Shown here: one piece after another, positions 26,132 through 35,193 of the stretch
How the letters are laid out: the number at the start of each line of letters is the position of its first letter
Numbering within the stretch: position 1 is the stretch's first letter
NCBI GenBank assembly: GCA_028281925.1
Contig: JANQIX010000036.1
Coordinates: forward strand, 55,125 to 119,124
Reading direction: 5' to 3'
DNA: 64,000 nt
From: Alphaproteobacteria bacterium
GTDB taxonomy: Bacteria > Pseudomonadota > Alphaproteobacteria > DSM-16000 > Inquilinaceae
Made by a program: the position numbers and the translations under genes
The notes under the pieces: generated by a model
Told to the model about the DNA's origin: nothing
What the model saw: only the letters and a program-made list of their open reading frames with translations
The model's database searches: none

Positions 26132-26848
26132 TCAGGTGCTCAAGAGCCGTTGGTCGTGGCCTTGCAGCACCAGGCAGGTCAGGCGCCCCGTCATCACTGC
26201 CCCTGTGTCGATGCCGATGCGATTGGTACGGAATTCCGGGCGGTCCACGATGGTGTGGCCGTGCACGATCATCTTCCCGAACCTGTCTCTGCTGTTCAGG
26301 AAGACGTTGCGCACCCACATCATGTCCTGGGGCGACTGCTGGTCAAGCGGGATGCCCGGGCGTATGCCGGCGTGTACGAAAAGGTAGTCGCCGACGGTGT
26401 GGCTGAGTTCCAAAGCACTCAGGAACGCCTGATGGCGCTCAGGCATGCGTTCTAGCAAGCGGGCCTGCACCGTCTCAGGATCGTAGGTCCATCTGATGCC
26501 GTAACCGTCAAGCGTGGCGTCGCCGCCATTGCCGACCCAGCCATAAAGCGTGTCCGGATCGTTCAGGAAATCGAGCATCATCTGCTCGTGATTGCCGCGC
26601 AGGAAGGTTGCCGCAAATCCGGCGGGGAGATGGTCCAACAGAATATCGATGACCTTGGGCACCAGAGGCCAGCGGTCCACATAGTCGCCGAGGAAGATCA
26701 GGCGTCGGTCCAGATCGGCCGCGTCGGCGGCGTCGGACTCGATCTTGCGCAAGAGCACGCTCAACAGGTCGGCGCGACCGTGGATGTCGCCGATGGCATA
26801 GACCCTTGTGCCCTCCGGAACGGATGGCGCTTCGGTTGACGTGATCAA
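26132..26848 (-). CDS. Metallophosphoesterase, PrpA/ApaH-like Ser/Thr phosphatase
   Basis: A 238-residue PPP-family phosphatase with all metal motifs: GDIHGR, GDYVDRW, RGNHEQM, then FVHAGIRPG and VHGHTIV. These bind two metals and hydrolyse phosphoproteins or dinucleoside polyphosphates. I prefer TTG 26846-26848, which follows GGGGGAA. GTG 26956 is the only other start and would add 36 residues that do not look like the family. Monocistronic. Confidence 0.85.
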   Translation of the reverse strand: MITSTEAPSVPEGTRVYAIGDIHGRADLLSVLLRKIESDAADAADLDRRLIFLGDYVDRWPLVPKVIDILLDHLPAGFAATFLRGNHEQMMLDFLNDPDTLYGWVGNGGDATLDGYGIRWTYDPETVQARLLERMPERHQAFLSALELSHTVGDYLFVHAGIRPGIPLDQQSPQDMMWVRNVFLNSRDRFGKMIVHGHTIVDRPEFRTNRIGIDTGAVMTGRLTCLVLQGHDQRLLST

Positions 26849-27131
26849 GGTTCCCCCGATGGAGCCAGGCGGTCCGATATGCGGACAGCCGTATCGCGCT
26901 TTCGGTTCTCTTCCAGCATAGCGAGTTGGTGAGGTCTTGCACGCGTCTTCGTACACTTGCCGATGTAACCGCCCAGAGGGCTAGGGTATGTCATGCACTG
27001 TCAGCCCTCAGTCAGATTTTCGACAAATACAATGATAAGGATTCAATAACCAAAGTCATTTATAAATAAAAGGGCGCAAAACTGGTTACTAAATCGTTAA
27101 CCTATTTTTTGAGTTTCCAAGATCAATCCGC
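26849..27131. other. AT-rich intergenic region
   Basis: About 280 bp without a supported gene. From about 26997 to 27120 it is strikingly AT-rich for this genome (runs such as TTTATAAATAAAA and CTATTTTTTGAG), which usually marks promoter or curved DNA. The right end leads into the promoter at 27132-27160. I see no RNA gene or strong hairpin. Confidence 0.5.
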
Positions 27132-27160
27132 TTGACTTCTTTGATCAGTGTGGCTAGTAT
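27132..27160 (+). promoter_or_regulatory. Sigma70-type promoter of the FlaG-like gene
   Basis: TTGACT (27132-27137), a 17-bp spacer, then TAGTAT (27155-27160). This is near consensus and ideally spaced. An AAGGAGGA ribosome site (27167-27174) and the GTG start at 27182 follow at once, so the leader is very short, about 15 nt. Confidence 0.7.
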
Positions 27161-27181
27161 TTAGTCAAGGAGGATAGTGTC

Positions 27182-27637
27182 GTGGAAAGCATCGGCTCCA
27201 TAACCGCAACCAATGCCCAGATGGGCGTGGTGCCCCTGCCGGAAGGGCAGGCGGGTGCGGTGGCCGACGCGCCGGCGGCGATTGTCCCCGAAGGTGGCGG
27301 CCAGGACATCCGCGTAAGGGTCCGGCTGGACGACTCGATCAACCGCATGGTGTTCGAGTATCGCGAGCGGGATACGGATCGGCTGGTGCGCCAACTGCCG
27401 GCCAAGGAAGTCATTCGCTTCTACCAGATGATGGCCTCGCGGGACGAGGCGGCGGAAGCGGCAGGTGCGTCCGAGAGCGGTGAGCGCGACGATGCCGGAA
27501 CCGCGGTGGCCGCGGGCAGCGATCGCGGGTTCGACGGCTTCGACAGCGAGATCCCGCAGCAGTCCCCGACGACGCCAGCCGTTCTTGGTGGTGGCCGCGG
27601 GTTCGAAACGGCGGGCTTCGTCAACGCCTACGCCTAG
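27182..27637 (+). CDS. FlaG-like protein
   Basis: A 151-residue protein. Residues about 42-80 (IRVRVRLDDSINRMVFEYRE, RDTDRLVRQLPAKEVIRFYQ) match the FlaG core pattern: a beta hairpin, then an RQLP/RQIP turn and a helix. FlaG proteins modulate flagellar filament length. The N-terminus is loose and Ala/Pro-rich and the C-terminal 70 residues are low-complexity, rich in Ala, Gly, Ser and Asp. The GTG start follows AAGGAGGA at 7 nt and a strong promoter. No other flagellar genes are in view, so the role is inferred. Confidence 0.55.
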   Translation: MESIGSITATNAQMGVVPLPEGQAGAVADAPAAIVPEGGGQDIRVRVRLDDSINRMVFEYRERDTDRLVRQLPAKEVIRFYQMMASRDEAAEAAGASESGERDDAGTAVAAGSDRGFDGFDSEIPQQSPTTPAVLGGGRGFETAGFVNAYA

Positions 27638-27859
27638 GCTCCTAATCTTCTCTCCATCGTCTCAGGTGCTTGGCCTCTAGGGCCTGGTCCCGTGTGCTTG
27701 TGTCGGCGCGGGACGTGACGTCGTATCGCCGCCGATGGCTTGGGCGACCTCAGACAACCCTTGCGGAGTCTTCCATCCACAACTAGAGCGTTCAGCGGTT
27801 GCAGGACCTGCCGGCCGCTGTGCAGTATGCGGCCGGCTGCCGCAGGAAAGAGGGCGACG

Positions 27860-28495
27860 ATGGCGGGCAAGGTGATCACGGTGGCGCAGCAAAAGGGTGG
27901 CGCCGGCAAGACGACGCTGGTGGCGCATCTGGCGATCGCGTTTCGGCAGGCCGGGAAGTCCGTGGCAACCGTCGACATCGACCCGCAGGCAAGCCTGACG
28001 CGATGGTACGAGGCCCGCCGCGTCCACCAGGGCGACCAGATGGACATCACGCACAGCCAGATCAACGGTTGGCGGGCCGCGGGCGAGGTGACCCGGCTGG
28101 CGCGCAGTCACGACGTCGTGGTGATCGACAGTCCGCCCCATGCGGAGACGGAGGCCCGAATCGCCGTGCGCGCCGCCAACCTAGTGATCGTGCCGGTGCA
28201 GCCGAGCCCGATGGATTTCTGGGCTACGACGCCGACGCTGGAACTGGCGAAGCAGGAACGGGTGCAGGCCCTGATCGTGCTGAACCGGGTGCCGCCGCGC
28301 GCCAAGCTGGCCGATGCGTTGATTGCCAAGATGGAAGAGCTTGGTGCCGCTGTGGCCGAAGCCCATGTGGGCAACCGCATCAGCTTTGCCGCCGCCCTCT
28401 TGGACGGGCACAGCGTGACGGAGACGGACAAGCGGACCCGTGCAGCCACCGAGATCCGGGCGCTAGCGAAGGAGATCCTGGCCAGAGCCGCCTGA
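27860..28495 (+). CDS. ParA/MinD-type ATPase, orphan
   Basis: A 211-residue P-loop ATPase. It has a deviant Walker A QQKGGAGKTT (residues 10-19), switch I DIDPQASLTRW and Walker B-like VVVIDSPPHAE. The length matches small chromosomal ParA proteins that position chemoreceptors, carboxysomes or other cargo. No parB is next to it; the upstream gene is FlaG-like. Start ATG 27860, with GAGGG upstream. Cargo unknown. Confidence 0.85.
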   Translation: MAGKVITVAQQKGGAGKTTLVAHLAIAFRQAGKSVATVDIDPQASLTRWYEARRVHQGDQMDITHSQINGWRAAGEVTRLARSHDVVVIDSPPHAETEARIAVRAANLVIVPVQPSPMDFWATTPTLELAKQERVQALIVLNRVPPRAKLADALIAKMEELGAAVAEAHVGNRISFAAALLDGHSVTETDKRTRAATEIRALAKEILARAA

Positions 28496-28603
28496 GGCCA
28501 GCCTGCCCGTGGCATATTGCGCCGCAGCACGTCGCGCCGTTGCCGTGCCCTATGCTAGGGTCGCGGCCAGACACAGAGAACCCTGATGCGGGAGTGAGAA
28601 CCC

Positions 28604-30226
<1,623 letters not shown>

Positions 30227-30246
30227 GCGCGGGCGTTTGGCGCGAC

Positions 30247-30329
30247 GTCGGGTTTCGGCTTCGCCGGAGCGCCGACCTGCTGGGCCGCTGGCTTTCGTAG
30301 GTCGGTGTCGCGCGTAAGCGAGATCCGAC
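30247..30329. repeat. Palindromic intergenic repeat, copy 1
   Basis: An 83-bp element 20 bp past the malate synthase stop. Outer arms GTCGGGTTTCGGCTTCGCC and AGCGAGATCCGAC, inner arms CCGACCT and AGGTCGG: a nested imperfect hairpin. Shares arms, length and order with the copy at 30820-30903. The type resembles REP-like dispersed palindromes. Confidence 0.75.
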
Positions 30330-30413
30330 GCTCCGCTTAGGACTTGCCCGTTCGTGGGGCGGCTCAGACGCCGGCGCGACCTGGCATCGCTTTAGCCAAG
30401 GGGAGGCGAGCCT

Positions 30414-30788
30414 ATGCGTGTGCTGCTGATTGCCGTTCTCGGATGCCTGATGCTGGCTGCGCCGGCCGCTGCCCAGAAAGGGCCTGTGATCACGAACCTG
30501 ACCGGGGTCTACGCCACAGTCGGCACCAACCCGGGCGGCGGCCCGGCCTATCAGGGCCAGACATCGTTGGAGAGCATCGGCGGCGGCCAGTATGAGGTGA
30601 CTCAACGGGTCAGTACTGACACCATTTCGGGGATCGGGACTTTCGATGGCGAGGTGCTGGACGTCTATTACGACAGCCACAATATCCGCGCCATCTACAC
30701 GTTGCAGGCCGACGGGTCGCTGATCGGCCACTGGGGCACCGACGGGGGCGCGCTGCAGGGTACGGAGGTACTGGCGCCGGTGCAGTAG
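30414..30788 (+). CDS. Small exported protein of unknown function
   Basis: A 124-residue protein with a signal peptide (MRVLLIAVLGCLMLAAPAAAQ) and a mature domain of about 100 residues, rich in Gly, Thr and strands: VYATVGTNPGGGPAYQG, GIGTFDGEVLDVYYD, GSLIGHWGTDGG. The pattern suggests a small beta-barrel that may bind a ligand, but no named family is certain. GGGGAGG lies before the ATG. It is bracketed by two copies of an 83-84 bp palindrome. Confidence 0.65.
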   Translation: MRVLLIAVLGCLMLAAPAAAQKGPVITNLTGVYATVGTNPGGGPAYQGQTSLESIGGGQYEVTQRVSTDTISGIGTFDGEVLDVYYDSHNIRAIYTLQADGSLIGHWGTDGGALQGTEVLAPVQ

Positions 30789-30819
30789 ACCGGACCGACT
30801 GTCGGTAGGGCGGCGTGAT

Positions 30820-30903
30820 GTCCGGTTTCGGCTTCGCCTCAACGCAGACCTACGGCGCCGTACGGCGTTGGTAGGTCGGTGTCGAGCGGCAGCGAGACCC
30901 GAC
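30820..30903. repeat. Palindromic intergenic repeat, copy 2
   Basis: An 84-bp element between the small exported gene and the nitrile hydratase activator stop. Outer arms GTCCGGTTTCGGCTTCGCC and AGCGAGACCCGAC; inner arms GACCTAC and GTAGGTC. Homologous to copy 1 at 30247-30329 but with a different loop, so the stem is kept while the loop diverges. Confidence 0.75.
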
Positions 30904-30913
30904 GAGCCGGCCG

Positions 30914-31303
30914 TCACTTGTCCGGCGCCACTGGCAGCGTGACCGGCTTGCCGTGCGGCGTGCGGGCGTAGGCGTCGGCCCAGGCGGCTTTGCGGGCCTG
31001 GAGGCCATCGGGCGTCAGCAGCGCCTTGTCCGTCACTAGGCGTTCCAGGGCGGCCAGCCAGTGGTGATAGTACGTGCTGCCGTCATCCGCGTCGCCGCGG
31101 GCGGCCGCGGCCCGGATTTCCGCTGCCAGCGTCGCCGACCATTCGTTCCAGGTGAAATGCCCCTGCTGGTGCAGTGCTACGGCCAGCGCGAAGGCCTCGG
31201 CCTGCCAGGGCTCGGCGAACACGGGGCCGTCGCGGTCGGGCAGCAGGCCGGCCATGTGAGCCCGCGCGGCCGGCTCGGCGTCAGGCGGGTTCAAGGTGGT
31301 CAT
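30914..31303 (-). CDS. Nitrile hydratase accessory protein (P14K-type activator)
   Basis: A 129-residue protein of the nitrile hydratase activator family, itself resembling the N-terminal half of the beta subunit: GPVFAEPWQAEAFALAVALH, FTWNEWSATLAAEI, TYYHHWLAALERLV. In cobalt enzymes this protein swaps the alpha subunit and inserts oxidised-cysteine cobalt. The ATG at 31301-31303 overlaps the beta-subunit end by 23 nt. Last gene of the alpha-beta-activator operon. Confidence 0.85.
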   Translation of the reverse strand: MTTLNPPDAEPAARAHMAGLLPDRDGPVFAEPWQAEAFALAVALHQQGHFTWNEWSATLAAEIRAAAARGDADDGSTYYHHWLAALERLVTDKALLTPDGLQARKAAWADAYARTPHGKPVTLPVAPDK

Positions 31304-31940
31304 CCCACAGGTCGATATAGACGGCGGACCCGGCACTCGCCTGCTCCCCCCACAGCTCGGCGGCTTCGAACCGCACGCTGTAGAGGTGCTGCGGGCATTC
31401 GCCCAGGCCGTGGGCGTTGGCATCGGCGAACACGAACACGCCGTAGTCGCGGTCGACCACGCCGGTGCGACCGCGGGCATAGCGCGGCAGCCGCACATGG
31501 CCCGTGGAATGGATGTTGCGGCCCCGCACGCGGTCACCGACGGTGAAACGCGGCGGCACGTCGACATCGCGGTCGACCGGCCCGCCACGCGTCAGCAGCG
31601 GCAGCACTGCCTCGGCCGTCGTGGCGCGGACATCGGGCTTCGCGTCGGAAGCTGCGCGGCCGCTCTGCCGCTCCCCCTCGGAAATCAGTCCGTGTTGGGC
31701 CAGCAGCTGGACGCAGACCTCCATCAGCTGCTCGTAATACCCCTTGGTCAGATAGTCGGCCGGCGGCAGGCTTTCGCGGGTGAAGCGGTTGCGGTCGATG
31801 CTCCACAAGCCCAGAGACCGCACGGCCATCATCAGCCCGAACATGCGCGGCTCATAGTCGGCATGGAAGGTGCCGGCGTTCTCTTCCGGCGCGATGGGCC
31901 CGAACCCGTGCATGCCGCCCATGTCGTGGATGCCGTTCAT
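31281..31940 (-). CDS. nthB: Nitrile hydratase beta subunit
   Basis: A 219-residue beta subunit: [16 protein letters not shown] at the N-terminus, [17 protein letters not shown] in the helical part, and a C-terminal SH3-like domain [20 protein letters not shown] with [11 protein letters not shown]. It forms the heterodimer that hydrates nitriles to amides. Its ATG overlaps the alpha stop (ATGA, 31937-31940), giving fixed subunit stoichiometry. Confidence 0.95.
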   Translation of the reverse strand: MNGIHDMGGMHGFGPIAPEENAGTFHADYEPRMFGLMMAVRSLGLWSIDRNRFTRESLPPADYLTKGYYEQLMEVCVQLLAQHGLISEGERQSGRAASDAKPDVRATTAEAVLPLLTRGGPVDRDVDVPPRFTVGDRVRGRNIHSTGHVRLPRYARGRTGVVDRDYGVFVFADANAHGLGECPQHLYSVRFEAAELWGEQASAGSAVYIDLWDDHLEPA

Positions 31941-32572
31941 GGCGCAGGTTCCTTGGCCGCCGGAAGGGTGGCCAGCGCCGTGCCGATCATGGCGTCGCGG
32001 CTGACGAGATCGGCGAGGTCTTCTTCTGACATCTCCTCACTGCCCGCCGGCCGTTCGGGGATCACCAGATACCGCATCTCAGACGTGCTGTCCCAAACGC
32101 GGATCTCGGTTGCGTCGGGCAGCTCCACCCCGAATTCCGCCAGCACGCCACGCGGGTCGATCACCGCGCGCGAGCGGTAGGGCGCGGACTTGTACCAGAC
32201 CGGCGGCAGCCCTAGCACGGTCCAGGGGTAGCAAGAGCAGAGCGTGCAGACGACCATGTTGTGCACGCCCGCGGCGTTCTCCACGGCCACCATATGCTCG
32301 CCCTGCCGCCCGGTGTAGCCGAGCGAGGCGATCGCCGCCGTCGCATCGTCCATCAGCCAGCGTTTGAAGTCGGGATCGACCCAGGCCCGCGCCACGACAC
32401 GGGCGCCGTTTCGGGGGCCGATGCGGTGCTCGTAAGCCTCGATGAACGCATCGATCGCCGCGGGATCGACAATGCCTTTGTCGACAAGCAGCGACTCCAG
32501 CGCCTTGACGCGCAAGGCGGGATCGGAGGGGGCGGCTTGTCCGTCAGCATGGTTATGCGAGTGCTCGTCCAT
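31937..32572 (-). CDS. nthA: Nitrile hydratase alpha subunit, cobalt type
   Basis: A 211-residue alpha subunit. The metal motif is [10 protein letters not shown] with Cys109, Cys112, Ser113 and Cys114; Thr after the first Cys marks the non-corrin cobalt type, whereas iron enzymes have Ser there. Other marks: [54 protein letters not shown]. The N-terminus is His-rich (MDEHSHNH). It hydrates R-CN to R-CONH2 in the cytoplasm. The start at 32572 leaves a 163-bp divergent promoter region to the amidotransferase gene. No amidase gene is adjacent. Confidence 0.95.
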   Translation of the reverse strand: MDEHSHNHADGQAAPSDPALRVKALESLLVDKGIVDPAAIDAFIEAYEHRIGPRNGARVVARAWVDPDFKRWLMDDATAAIASLGYTGRQGEHMVAVENAAGVHNMVVCTLCSCYPWTVLGLPPVWYKSAPYRSRAVIDPRGVLAEFGVELPDATEIRVWDSTSEMRYLVIPERPAGSEEMSEEDLADLVSRDAMIGTALATLPAAKEPAP

Positions 32573-32735
32573 GGTCCCACGCCTGGTGCTGTGTGCGTCC
32601 AGAACTCTGCGCTTTGGCCGTGATCTTGGCTGCCGGCATCGTGTGAGGCAAGGTGGATGCTGTCTGGCCAATCAATCCGACCGCTGCGGCGCCGATGCCG
32701 CTATCATGGGCGCTTCGTTTTCCCAGGACCCGCCA

Positions 32736-33440
32736 ATGAAATCGACTATCGCCGTTCGCCATGTGGGGTTTGAGCATCTCGGGCTTCTCGGGCCGCTGCT
32801 CGAAGAGCGGGGGCATGCCGTGCTGTGGCGGGAGGCCGGCGTGGGGCAGCTGGCGGCCACGGATGCCGATGGGGCCGACCTGCTGGTCGTGCTGGGCGGG
32901 CCGATCGGGGCCTATGAGGAGGCCAATTATCCGTTCCTGAAAGGGGAACTGGCGGTGATCGAGCGGCGGCTGGCGCAGGGGCGGCCCATGCTGGGCATCT
33001 GCCTGGGCGCGCAGCTGATCGCGCGGGCCATGGGCGCGCGGGTCTATCCGGGGCCGCAGAAGGTGATCGGCTGGGCACCGCTGGAGCTGACTGAGCACGG
33101 CCACCGGTCGTGCCTGGCGCGGCTGGAGGAAGGCGACCATCCCGTCCTGCACTGGCACGGTGACACCTTCGATTTGCCGAAAGACGCTATCCGGCTGGCC
33201 GGCAGCGCGTTCTATGAGAACGAGGCGTTTGCGCATGACGCCGTGCTGGCCCTGCAGTTCCACCTGGAGGTCGAGGCGGGCGACATCGACCACTGGCTGA
33301 TCGGCCATGCAGCGGAGATCGAGAACACGCCCGGCGTCTCCGTCGGTCAGCTGCGCGGCGAGACGCGCCGCTTCGCCCCGGCGCTGGCGCCGGTCGCGCG
33401 GAAGATCTTCGCCGAATGGCTCGACGAGGTGGGGCTCTGA
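32736..33440 (+). CDS. Class I glutamine amidotransferase-like protein
   Basis: A 234-residue stand-alone GATase1 domain. The nucleophile elbow is MLGICLGAQLIARAMGA (Cys near residue 90), with VVLGGPIGAYEEANYPFL before it and VLHWHGDTFDLP and ALQFHLEVEAGDI (His/Glu) after. Such proteins cleave gamma-glutamyl bonds or act as GMP synthase-like amidases; some degrade gamma-glutamyl conjugates. The ATG 32736 follows AGGA. Divergent from nthA and just upstream of an SDR gene (2-bp gap). Confidence 0.85.
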   Translation: MKSTIAVRHVGFEHLGLLGPLLEERGHAVLWREAGVGQLAATDADGADLLVVLGGPIGAYEEANYPFLKGELAVIERRLAQGRPMLGICLGAQLIARAMGARVYPGPQKVIGWAPLELTEHGHRSCLARLEEGDHPVLHWHGDTFDLPKDAIRLAGSAFYENEAFAHDAVLALQFHLEVEAGDIDHWLIGHAAEIENTPGVSVGQLRGETRRFAPALAPVARKIFAEWLDEVGL

Positions 33441-33442
33441 AG

Positions 33443-34321
33443 ATGGCGCGGACGGGCGACAGGGCGCTGACGGGCAAGGTCTGCCTGTTGACCGGGGCCA
33501 CCGGCGGCATCGGTGCGGTGACGGCGCGGCGGCTGGCGGAGCTGGGGGCGTCACTGATCCTGGTCGTGCGCAATGCCGACCGCGGCGCAGCACTAGCTGA
33601 CGCGCTGGCACCCCTGGCCGGCGGCGCGGCGGTGGAGGTGCTGCAGGCCGACCTGTCGAGCCTCAGCGAGGTTCGGCGGTTGGCTGATGAGGTGAAGGCC
33701 AAGCACGAGCGGCTGGACGTATTGCTCAACAATGCGGGTGGGCTGTTCGGGCATCGGCGGGAAAGCCCGGACGGGATCGAGATGACCTTCGCGCTTAATC
33801 ATCTCAGCTATTTCCTGCTGACCACGCTGCTGTTGGACCGGCTGAAGGCGTCGGCGCCGGCGCGGATCGTCAATGTGGCGTCGGAGGCGCACCGGTCGGT
33901 CGCGCTGGATTTCGACGACCTGCAGGCGATGCGGCGCTACGACAGGCTGACCGCCTATAAGCGCCCCAAGCTCGCCAACCTCTTGTTCACCTATGAGCTG
34001 GACCGGCGCCTTGCGGGCAGCGGGGTGACGGTGAACGCACTGCATCCGGGCTTCGTCGCCACCGGCATCGGCACCGCGCATGGCTTCATGCCGGCCTGGC
34101 TGTGGCGGACGATAAGTCTAGCCGCCGTGACGCCGGAGGAGGGGGCAAAGACCAGCGTCCACCTCGCTGCCTCGCCGGAGGTGGCGGGCAGGAGCGGGCA
34201 GTACTTCATCAAGTGCCGCCAAGCGGCCTCGTCCGCCGCGTCCTATGATCGCCAGGCGGCGGAACGGCTCTGGCAGGTCAGCGAGACGACCGTCAACGCC
34301 ATCGCGAGTGCGGCGGCTTGA
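33443..34321 (+). CDS. SDR oxidoreductase, retinol-dehydrogenase-like
   Basis: A 292-residue SDR: TGATGGIGAVTARRLAELGA, DVLLNNAGGLFGHR, FALNHLSYFLLTTLLL, IVNVASEAH and the catalytic YKRPKLANLLF (YxxxK kept; Pro replaces the usual Ser before Lys). This matches RDH/WWOX-type SDRs that act on aldehydes, ketones or alcohols of lipophilic substrates with NADP(H). It starts 2 bp after the amidotransferase stop and its TGA overlaps the TTG start of the next SDR. Confidence 0.85.
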   Translation: MARTGDRALTGKVCLLTGATGGIGAVTARRLAELGASLILVVRNADRGAALADALAPLAGGAAVEVLQADLSSLSEVRRLADEVKAKHERLDVLLNNAGGLFGHRRESPDGIEMTFALNHLSYFLLTTLLLDRLKASAPARIVNVASEAHRSVALDFDDLQAMRRYDRLTAYKRPKLANLLFTYELDRRLAGSGVTVNALHPGFVATGIGTAHGFMPAWLWRTISLAAVTPEEGAKTSVHLAASPEVAGRSGQYFIKCRQAASSAASYDRQAAERLWQVSETTVNAIASAAA

Positions 34322-35097
34322 CCGCGGCCGCCCCGCGGCCCGTCGCCGCCGTGACAGGTGGGCGGCGCGGCATCGGCCGAGCCTGCGCCCTGGCGCTCGC
34401 CGGCGACGGGTTCAATGTGGTCGTCGTCGATCTGGAGCAAGATGCGGCGGCCGAGGCGACGCTGGCCGAGATAACAGACCTCGGGGCCGGTGCCCGGTTC
34501 ATCGCTGGGGATGTCGCGGACTTGGATGGGCACGAAGCGCTGGCTGGGGCAGTCTTCGACGCCTTCGGGCGGCTGGACTGCCTGGTCAGCAATGCCGGCG
34601 TGTCGGTGCTGTCGCGGGGCGATCTGCTGGACGTTACGGTGGAGTCGTTCGACCGCGTGGTCGGCGTCAACCTGCGCGGCACCTTTTTCCTGGCCCAAGC
34701 GGCGGCCCGGCGCATGGTCGCGGCACCGGCGGGCGACCATGCGCGGAGCCTGATCTTCGTCACCTCCGCCAACGCCGCCGCCGCGTCGATCGAGCGCGGC
34801 GAATACTGCATGGCCAAGGCCGGCGCCTCGATGATGGCGCGGCTGTTCGCATTGCGCTTAGCCCCGCACGATATTGGCGTGCATGAGGTGCGCCCCGGCG
34901 TGATCCGCACCGACATGACGGCCCCGGCCACGGGGAAGTACGACCGTCTCTTCGCCGAGGGCCTGGCGCCGATCGCCCGCTGGGGCGAACCGCAGGACGT
35001 GGGCCGCGCCGTGGCCGCACTGGCGAGCGGCGCTTTCGCCTATGCCACCGGTGACGCCGTCCATGTCGACGGCGGCATGCACATCGAGCGGTTCTGA
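34318..35097 (+). CDS. SDR oxidoreductase, 3-oxoacyl-ACP reductase-like (TTG start)
   Basis: A 259-residue SDR: VTGGRRGIGRACALALAGDG, LVSNAGVSVLSRGD, VNLRGTFFLAQAA, FVTSANAAAASIERGEYCMAK. The catalytic pair is YCMAK and the C-terminus DAVHVDGGMHIERF. It is similar to FabG-like YgfF/ketoreductases. The start is TTG 34318-34320, which overlaps the previous stop as TTGA, so it is translationally coupled. Substrate unknown. Confidence 0.85.
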   Translation: MTAAAPRPVAAVTGGRRGIGRACALALAGDGFNVVVVDLEQDAAAEATLAEITDLGAGARFIAGDVADLDGHEALAGAVFDAFGRLDCLVSNAGVSVLSRGDLLDVTVESFDRVVGVNLRGTFFLAQAAARRMVAAPAGDHARSLIFVTSANAAAASIERGEYCMAKAGASMMARLFALRLAPHDIGVHEVRPGVIRTDMTAPATGKYDRLFAEGLAPIARWGEPQDVGRAVAALASGAFAYATGDAVHVDGGMHIERF

Positions 35098-35134
35098 GTC
35101 TACGCTTTTCTCAGGGTTGTCGACATTTGGAAGT

Positions 35135-35157
35135 CCCTCCCCCATCAAGGGGGAGGG
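35135..35157. terminator. Bidirectional hairpin between convergent genes
   Basis: CCCTCCCCC (35135-35143), loop ATCAA, GGGGGAGGG (35149-35157): a perfect 9-bp stem in the 96-bp gap between the rightward SDR and the leftward MliC-IalB gene. Flanking AAG/CTT can extend it. It resembles dispersed CCCTCCCCC palindromes of alphaproteobacteria and could end both transcripts. Confidence 0.6.
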
Positions 35158-35193
35158 CTTCATGTGGGTTGAGGAGATGATGGTTGATAGACC

